Made by a program: the position numbers and the translations under genes
The notes under the pieces: generated by a model
The model's input: only the letters and a program-made list of their open reading frames with translations
Databases searched by the model: none
What the model was told of the DNA's origin: nothing
In this document: piece by piece, positions 59,252-64,000 of the stretch
Numbering within the stretch: position 1 is the stretch's first letter
Layout of the letters: each line of letters opens with the position of its first letter
DNA from: DATLLN01 sp963720885
GTDB lineage: Bacteria; Actinomycetota; Thermoleophilia; Gaiellales; JAICJC01
NCBI GenBank assembly: GCA_963720885.1
Contig: CAVRGW010000002.1
Location: 558,001-622,000 of the forward strand
Direction of reading: 5' to 3'
DNA length: 64,000 nt

Positions 59252-62248
59252 GTGGCACGGCTGCTGTACCGCCTGGGAAGGCTGGTCGCCGCCCATCCGG
59301 TGATCGTGCTCCTGATCTGGGTCGCCGCGGCGGCGGGCGTTACGCTGGTCGTCAAGCAGGTCGGATCGGAGACGAGCAACAACGTCGACCTGCCCGGGAC
59401 CGGCAGCCAGCTGGCGACCGACCTGCTCCAGGCCGGTTTCCCGCCGCAGCAGAACGGGTCGAACCCGATCATCTTCAAGGTCACCAAGGGCAAGGTGACC
59501 GACTCCGCCAACAAGCAGGCGATCACCGACTCGTACAAGGCGATCAAGAAGATCGGCTTCGTTCACAGCGCGACCAGCCCCTTCAGCCAGGACGGTCAGG
59601 GGCAGGTCTCGAAGGACGGCAAGATCGCGTTCATCTCGGTGCTGCTCAGCATCGGCTCGAACGAGCTCACCGAAGAAGAAGCGCAACGGGTGATGAACGC
59701 CGCCGAGCCCGGGGTGAAGGCCGGCATGCAGGTCGAGGGCGGCGGCTCGATCGGCTCCACCCTCTCCCCCAACGACACGTCGACCAGCGACCTGATCGGC
59801 ATCCTCGCCGCGATGCTGATCCTGACGCTGACGTTCGGCACCGTGGTCGCGATGGGCATGCCGATCGGCGGCGCCGTGATCGGCCTGACGACGGCGCTCG
59901 GCCTGATCGGCCTGATGGGCCACCTGATCGCCGTGCCCGATATCGCACACACCGTGGCGACGATGATCGGCCTCGCCGTCGGCATCGACTACGCGCTGTT
60001 CCTGGTCACCCGCCACAGGTCGCAGCTCGCGGACGGCCTCGAGCTGCATGAGTCGATCGCCCGGGCCGTCGGCACGGCAGGGACGGCGATCGTGTTCGCG
60101 GGCTGCACCGTGGTCGTCGCGTTGGTATCGCTGGTCGTGGCCGGCATCCCGCTCGTCTCCTCGCTGGGCTACACCGGTGCGGTGGCCGTCGGCACCGCCG
60201 TGCTGGCCGCCATCACCCTGCTGCCCGCGTTCATGTCGCTGGCCGGAATGCGGATCAACTCGATCGCGCTCCCGAAGCGGTTCCAGGCGTCGGACGACCC
60301 GGCGCACAAGGGGATCTGGGGCCGCTGGGCCGGCTTCGTCGTCCACCGCCCGATCGTGCCGCTGCTGCTGGCCGCGGCGATCCTGGTGCCGCTGATCATC
60401 CCCGTGACCGACCTCCACCTGGGCCAGGAGGACATCGGGCAGACGCCCAGCTCGACGATGGAGCGGCGCGCGTACGACCTGATGCAGCAGGGCTTCGGCC
60501 CCGGCTACAACGGCCCGCTGATCATCGCCGTCGCCCTGACGCCGGCCGCGAAGGCCGATCCGGCGGTGACCGCGCAGGAGAACCAGCTCAAGCAGCTGCA
60601 GAACGAGCTGGACGCGGAGCAGAAGCAGGGCAACGAGATGCAGGCGCAGCTGGAGACCGGCCAGGCGTCGCTCGAGAAGCAGCAGACGCAGCTGGAGAAG
60701 CAGCAGGCGCAGCTCGAGGCCCAGCAGGCGCAGCTGAACAGCGAAGCCGCCGCTCTCGCGCAGCAGCAGACGGCGCTCGAGGCGCAGGCAGCGTCGCTGC
60801 AGCAGCAGCGCGACCAGCTGGCGGCCCAGGCGGCGGCGCTCAAGGCCCGGGCCATCGAGCTGGCCAAGCTGCTCGTGCTCAACCGGGCGCAGCAGAAGCG
60901 CGTCGAGCACGCCATCTCGATCTCGGTCAACCCGGCGCGGATCGCGCGGCTCGAGGCGAAGCTCGCCCGGCTGCAGCGCGAGGAGGCGGCGATGGTCAAG
61001 GAGGCCAAGCTGATCGCCAAGCAGGCCAAGGCGCTCGAGGCCAAGGCCGTTACCCTGGCCGCCCAGGCGGCGCAGCTCGACCAGCAGAAGCAGTCGCTCG
61101 AGGCGCAGGCGGCCGACCTGCAGCAGCAGGGCGCGGTGCTGCAGCAGCAGGCCGACGCGCTCGAGCAGCAGGGGAATGAGCTGCAGGCCCAGGCGGACGA
61201 GCTGCAGGCGCAGAAGCAGCAGCTGATCGCGCTTCAGAACAAGGCCAAGAAGCAGCAGAAACAGGCGACGAAGCTGCACAACGAACTCGTGAAGACCCTG
61301 ACCAAGGCCGGTGGCGACGACCGCGGCACCGATCCGCGGCTGGTCAAGCTGCAGGACGCACTGACCAACACCAAGGGCGACAAGCTGGTCGCGCCGCCGC
61401 AGATCAGCAAGAAGGGCAACGACACGGTGTTCACCGTGATCGCGACGACTGCGCCGTCCGCGCCGGCAACGGCCGATCTGGTGAAGCGCCTTCGCGACAA
61501 CGTCATCCCAAACGCCACCGGCAAGGGGATCGTCGCCTTCGTCGGCGGCTCAACCGCGAGCAACGTCGACCTGGCGGCCGAGATCTCGAACCGGCTGCCG
61601 CTGGTGATCATCACGATCCTGCTGCTCAGCATGCTCGTGCTGCTGGTCGCGTTCCGCTCGCTGCTGATCCCGTTGCAGGCGGCGGCAACGAATCTGTTGA
61701 CCGCGCTGGCGGCGTTCGGCATCGTCACCGCGTGCTTCCAGTGGGGCTGGGGGATCGGCATCACCGGCGTCGAGACGACCGCGGATTCGGTGCCGATCGC
61801 CAGCTTCGTGCCGCTGATGATGTTCGCGATCCTGTTCGGCCTGAGCATGGACTACCAGGTGTTCCTGCTCTCATCCGTCGACCACTTCCGCGCGGAGGGC
61901 GAAGACGACCGCAGCTCCGTCGGCGCGGGCCTGCACGCCGCGGCGCGAGTGATCGCGGCCGCCGCGCTGATCATGATCTCGGTCTTCTCGAGCTTCATCC
62001 TGAACGGCGACCCGGTGGTCAAGCAGTTCGGCGTCGGCCTCTCCAGCGCCGTGTTCCTGGCCGCGACGATGGTGCTGATGCTCGCGCCCGCGGTGCTGAT
62101 CCTGTTGGGCAAGTGGGCGTGGTGGATGCCGCGCTGGCTGGGGAAGATCCTGCCCACCATCGACATCGAGGGCACGGGGCTGACCCCGCCCAAGTCGGAG
62201 CCGCCGGAACTGCCGTCCGCGGAGCCGGACGCGGCGCCTGTGCGATGA
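59252..62248 (+). CDS. MMPL/RND-family transporter with long coiled-coil insertion
   Basis: 998 residues from GTG. Twelve-helix MMPL layout: helix 1 LVAAHPVIVLLIWVAAAAGV, first extracytoplasmic domain, then helices with VATMIGLAVGIDYALFLVTRH (SSD-like block carrying the proton-relay Asp-Tyr). The second extracytoplasmic domain contains, at residues ~440-685, an exceptionally long Gln/Ala/Leu heptad region (repeats like LEKQQAQLEAQQAQL and LQQQGAVLQQQADAL). The second half repeats the membrane block with ILFGLSMDYQVFLLS. Actinobacterial MMPL proteins export lipids and glycolipids. Divergent from selD with a 40-base gap. Confidence 0.92.
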   Translation: MARLLYRLGRLVAAHPVIVLLIWVAAAAGVTLVVKQVGSETSNNVDLPGTGSQLATDLLQAGFPPQQNGSNPIIFKVTKGKVTDSANKQAITDSYKAIKKIGFVHSATSPFSQDGQGQVSKDGKIAFISVLLSIGSNELTEEEAQRVMNAAEPGVKAGMQVEGGGSIGSTLSPNDTSTSDLIGILAAMLILTLTFGTVVAMGMPIGGAVIGLTTALGLIGLMGHLIAVPDIAHTVATMIGLAVGIDYALFLVTRHRSQLADGLELHESIARAVGTAGTAIVFAGCTVVVALVSLVVAGIPLVSSLGYTGAVAVGTAVLAAITLLPAFMSLAGMRINSIALPKRFQASDDPAHKGIWGRWAGFVVHRPIVPLLLAAAILVPLIIPVTDLHLGQEDIGQTPSSTMERRAYDLMQQGFGPGYNGPLIIAVALTPAAKADPAVTAQENQLKQLQNELDAEQKQGNEMQAQLETGQASLEKQQTQLEKQQAQLEAQQAQLNSEAAALAQQQTALEAQAASLQQQRDQLAAQAAALKARAIELAKLLVLNRAQQKRVEHAISISVNPARIARLEAKLARLQREEAAMVKEAKLIAKQAKALEAKAVTLAAQAAQLDQQKQSLEAQAADLQQQGAVLQQQADALEQQGNELQAQADELQAQKQQLIALQNKAKKQQKQATKLHNELVKTLTKAGGDDRGTDPRLVKLQDALTNTKGDKLVAPPQISKKGNDTVFTVIATTAPSAPATADLVKRLRDNVIPNATGKGIVAFVGGSTASNVDLAAEISNRLPLVIITILLLSMLVLLVAFRSLLIPLQAAATNLLTALAAFGIVTACFQWGWGIGITGVETTADSVPIASFVPLMMFAILFGLSMDYQVFLLSSVDHFRAEGEDDRSSVGAGLHAAARVIAAAALIMISVFSSFILNGDPVVKQFGVGLSSAVFLAATMVLMLAPAVLILLGKWAWWMPRWLGKILPTIDIEGTGLTPPKSEPPELPSAEPDAAPVR

Positions 62249-62255
62249 TGGCCGC

Positions 62256-62465
62256 GTGGCCGAGATCGATCCCGAGCAGGCCGCCGAGCGGATCCGCAAG
62301 CTGATCGTCGTCGGCGACAACCGCCTCAAGCAGGGCGGCGACGACAAGTACGCGAAGGCACGCGGAACGTTCGAGCAGGCGCTGCGGCTCGCACAGGAGG
62401 CCGGCCTCGAAGATCGCTTCCGCCCGTTCATCGAGCGGCGGCTGGCGGACCTGCCCTCGGCGTAA
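62256..62465 (+). CDS. Small conserved-looking TPR-like helical protein
   Basis: 69 residues, all helical: PEQAAERIRKLIVVGDNRLKQ then KYAKARGTFEQALRLAQEAGL and FRPFIERRLADL. The second element resembles one TPR unit (A-x-x-x-F-x-x-A-L). No signal or membrane segment. GTG start seven bases after the MMPL stop, so probably co-transcribed. Its TAA stop is the left end of a perfect 27-base terminator palindrome. Confidence 0.8.
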   Translation: MAEIDPEQAAERIRKLIVVGDNRLKQGGDDKYAKARGTFEQALRLAQEAGLEDRFRPFIERRLADLPSA

Positions 62466-62489
62466 AAACGGGGTCAGACCCCGTTTTTA
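62463..62489. terminator. Perfect bidirectional terminator containing both genes' stop codons
   Basis: TAAAAACGGGGT-CAG-ACCCCGTTTTTA: 12-bp stem, CAG loop, A-tract and T-tract on both strands, the ideal form of an intrinsic bidirectional terminator. TAA at its left end stops the plus-strand gene and TAA at its right end (minus strand) stops the convergent gene. Same core as the dispersed palindrome. Confidence 0.9.
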
Positions 62490-62852
62490 CACGCCCGCCA
62501 GTACCTGGTCCAGCTCGCAGCGCTCGGGCGGCCGCGTCCAGCGCCGGACGACGCAGCCGTCGGGTCCGACGTAGAGCACGGTCGGCGCGACGTGCACGCC
62601 CAGGCGCCCGGCGAGCCGGCCGCCGCGGCCCGCCAGCTGCTCGACCACGACGACGTCGCCGCCGTGCGACGCGGCCGCCGCCGCCAGCCGGTTCAGGGAG
62701 ACGCGCGAATGGCCCGGGCCGGGCGCCGAGAACTGCAGGAACACGCCGAGCGGCGGAAACTCGTCCAACCCCAGCTCGCGCGGGGCGACCACGCCCCTGC
62801 CCGCCGTCAGCTGGCGCACGAACAGCCGTCGCGAGGAGCGAAGCAGCCCCAT
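62487..62852 (-). CDS. Thioredoxin-fold protein lacking the CxxC motif
   Basis: 121 residues. FPPLGVFLQFSAPGPGHSRVSLNRL follows the thioredoxin pattern strand-loop-helix, but the CxxC site reads APGPGH. GDVVVVEQLAG and RLGVHVAPTVLYVGPDGCVVRRW (with the cis-Pro in VAPT, here split) complete the fold. Without the redox cysteines it may be a structural or methylamine-utilisation MauD-like relic. Follows a glycosyltransferase by five bases on the same strand. Confidence 0.75.
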   Translation of the reverse strand: MGLLRSSRRLFVRQLTAGRGVVAPRELGLDEFPPLGVFLQFSAPGPGHSRVSLNRLAAAAASHGGDVVVVEQLAGRGGRLAGRLGVHVAPTVLYVGPDGCVVRRWTRPPERCELDQVLAGV

Positions 62853-62857
62853 GCCGC

Positions 62858-63844
62858 TCAGGATACCGAGCGGAGCACCGCTTCGATCCGCGCGGCCTGA
62901 ACGGCGACGTCGTGCTCGGCCGCCACGCGCACCGCGGCGTCGCACGGCACCGGCAGCGCCGCCGCCGTTCGCATCCCGGCCGCAATGTCGTCGACGCTCG
63001 ACGGATCGACCAGCGCACCGCAATCCGGCGTCACGAACTCCGGCGGCCCGCCGACCCGGGTCGCCACCACCGGCCGCGCGCACGCCAGCGCCTCCAGCAG
63101 CGCCTGGCCCTGCGGCTCGACCAGGCTGGGCTGGCAGAGCACGTCGCACAGGGCCAGCTCGGCGAGCAGCTGCTCGTGCGGGACGCGGCCAAGGAACTCG
63201 ACGCCCGCCGGCGCGATCGCCCGCAGCCGGCCGTCGAGCGGCCCCGCGCCGACGATCCGCAGCGTCCCGTGCCCCAGCAGCCGGAACGCCTCGAGCAGCC
63301 GGCCGACGTTCTTGCGCTCCGTCAGCGAGCCGACGTACAGGAACCGCGTTCCGTCGCCGGGCGCCCGCGGTGCCGGCTGCCAGACGGTCGTGTCGACGCC
63401 ACAGTCGATCACCTCCAGCCGGCGCGGCCTGCTCGGCAGCCGCTCGGCAAGGTACTCCGACACGCAGATCACCGCCGCCGCCCGGGAGATCACCGCACGG
63501 GTGGCCATGGCCAGCGGGCCGCCCCGCTCGGCGTTGGCGACGTCGCCACCGTGTGCCGTCACGACGAACGGCCTGCGTGTCGCGGCGGCGATCAGGCCGG
63601 TCGGCACCAGGTAGTGCGCATAGACGACGTCGGGCTTGACGCGGCGCGCCGCCGCGGCCGTCCGCGCTGCCAGCCTCGCGTATTTCGCCGGCGTGTGCAC
63701 GCGGCCGTGCGCGGGGTCGTCGAGCACGACCGGCACCACCTCGTTGCCGCGGGCGACCAGCGCGCGCTCCAGGTTGCGTACGAAGATGCCGAACTCCGGG
63801 CGCCCGGCACTGGGGTACATGTTCGAGACCAGCAGGATCCGCAT
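62858..63844 (-). CDS. Group 4 glycosyltransferase
   Basis: 328 residues, GT-B fold. N-terminal: MRILLVSNMYPSAGRPEFG, VVYAHYLVPTGLIAA and VVTAHGGDVANAERG. C-terminal: FLYVGSLTERKNVGRLLEAF, LRIVGAGPLDGRL, and the donor motif E-x7-E in LVEPQGQALLEA with ARPVVATRVGGPPEFV. Typical of enzymes transferring mannose or glucose onto lipid-linked or surface glycans. ATG start. Specificity not determinable. Confidence 0.92.
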   Translation of the reverse strand: MRILLVSNMYPSAGRPEFGIFVRNLERALVARGNEVVPVVLDDPAHGRVHTPAKYARLAARTAAAARRVKPDVVYAHYLVPTGLIAAATRRPFVVTAHGGDVANAERGGPLAMATRAVISRAAAVICVSEYLAERLPSRPRRLEVIDCGVDTTVWQPAPRAPGDGTRFLYVGSLTERKNVGRLLEAFRLLGHGTLRIVGAGPLDGRLRAIAPAGVEFLGRVPHEQLLAELALCDVLCQPSLVEPQGQALLEALACARPVVATRVGGPPEFVTPDCGALVDPSSVDDIAAGMRTAAALPVPCDAAVRVAAEHDVAVQAARIEAVLRSVS

Positions 63845-63856
63845 GCGCGGATTGTG

Positions 63857-64000
63857 TCAGCCGACGATGTCCGCGCCCGCCGAACCCGTCTGCCGGCGCT
63901 CCACCCACTGGCGGCCGACCTCGGTGACGACGACCAGCACCAGCGAGATCGCGATCACGATGGCGGCGATCGCCAGCAGCTCGGGGCGCGACGCAGGCAC
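63857..64000 (-). CDS. C-terminal end of a membrane protein, truncated by the window edge
   Basis: The last 47 codons contain one hydrophobic helix (ELLAIAAIVIAISLVLVVV) followed by a charged tail (TEVGRQWVERRQTGSAGADIVG). The frame is open to the right edge, where GTG is the final codon, so it is either a complete small single-helix protein or the end of a longer one. Twelve bases before the glycosyltransferase start on the same strand. Unrecognised. Confidence 0.45.
   Translation of the reverse strand: MPASRPELLAIAAIVIAISLVLVVVTEVGRQWVERRQTGSAGADIVG

Noticed and set aside
60570..61310. CAG/GCAGCAG-rich DNA repeat tract resembling a CRISPR or microsatellite
   Set aside because: Unit lengths and sequences vary and the translation gives regular heptads, so it is coding sequence for a coiled coil.

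Overview
The window is high-GC bacterial chromosome with dense, overlapping genes (many GTGA or ATGA start/stop overlaps). It most resembles the actinobacterial class Thermoleophilia (Solirubrobacterales/Gaiellales type). Support for this is a secreted protein with the lineage-typical SYANxxxTxALFxALGGxSYAA start at 17.3 kb, a family 1 encapsulin with encapsulated ferritin, a TreT-type trehalose synthase, and the overall GC and codon use. The assignment is inference; no rRNA is present. The only RNA gene seen is tRNA-Leu(GAG) at 57.8 kb. No insertion sequence, prophage or CRISPR array is visible.

0-16.4 kb: a sulfite-oxidase C-terminus and an alpha/beta hydrolase face a long minus-strand series. 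It runs MerR - MFS exporter - BBE-type FAD oxidase - DUF1272 - formate dehydrogenase (fdhA, fused nuoE-nuoF, separate iron-sulfur subunit, fdhD) - glycosyltransferase - membrane protein - NodB deacetylase - glycosyltransferase - membrane protein - glycine-rich protein. fdhA is a selenoprotein: an in-frame TGA lies in the catalytic motif and is followed by a hairpin with the same GGUCU loop as E. coli fdhF. selD is at 58-59 kb in the same window.

16.4-24 kb: a decayed metallo-hydrolase and a flavoprotein remnant, a secreted protein, Ku, a small acidic repeat protein, an encapsulin nanocompartment (EncFtn cargo plus shell), PadR, YihY, an EamA transporter, an ECF sigma factor and a GNAT acetyltransferase.

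24-52 kb: a large accessory catabolic region, probably for sugar acids or related polyols. It has four mandelate-racemase/enolase-superfamily proteins, six SDRs plus one degenerate SDR, an E1 alpha/beta dehydrogenase pair, two zinc alcohol dehydrogenases, a DHDPS-type lyase, SMP-30 lactonase, RraA-type aldolase, CaiB-type CoA transferase, MaoC hydratase, cupins and an APC permease. One GntR and two LacI regulators lie inside it. Two TTGATCATNGATCAW palindromes lie in divergent promoters flanking the GntR gene, and several CAAWCGNTTG palindromes lie at promoters around the LacI genes, so the region looks like two or more local regulons.

52-64 kb: trehalose synthase, an ABC ATPase remnant, a secreted protein, a C45 peptidase, a PAS histidine kinase, tRNA-Leu, secG, selD, an MMPL transporter with a very long glutamine-rich coiled coil, and a glycosyltransferase with a thioredoxin-like partner.

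Several genes carry single frameshifts at GC-rich strings (the glycosyltransferase at 3.4 kb, the dehydratase at 36.7 kb, the metallo-hydrolase at 16.5 kb). Either they are recent pseudogenes or the assembly has indel errors. A short palindrome, GGGTCAGACCC, recurs at gene ends and acts in places as a bidirectional terminator.
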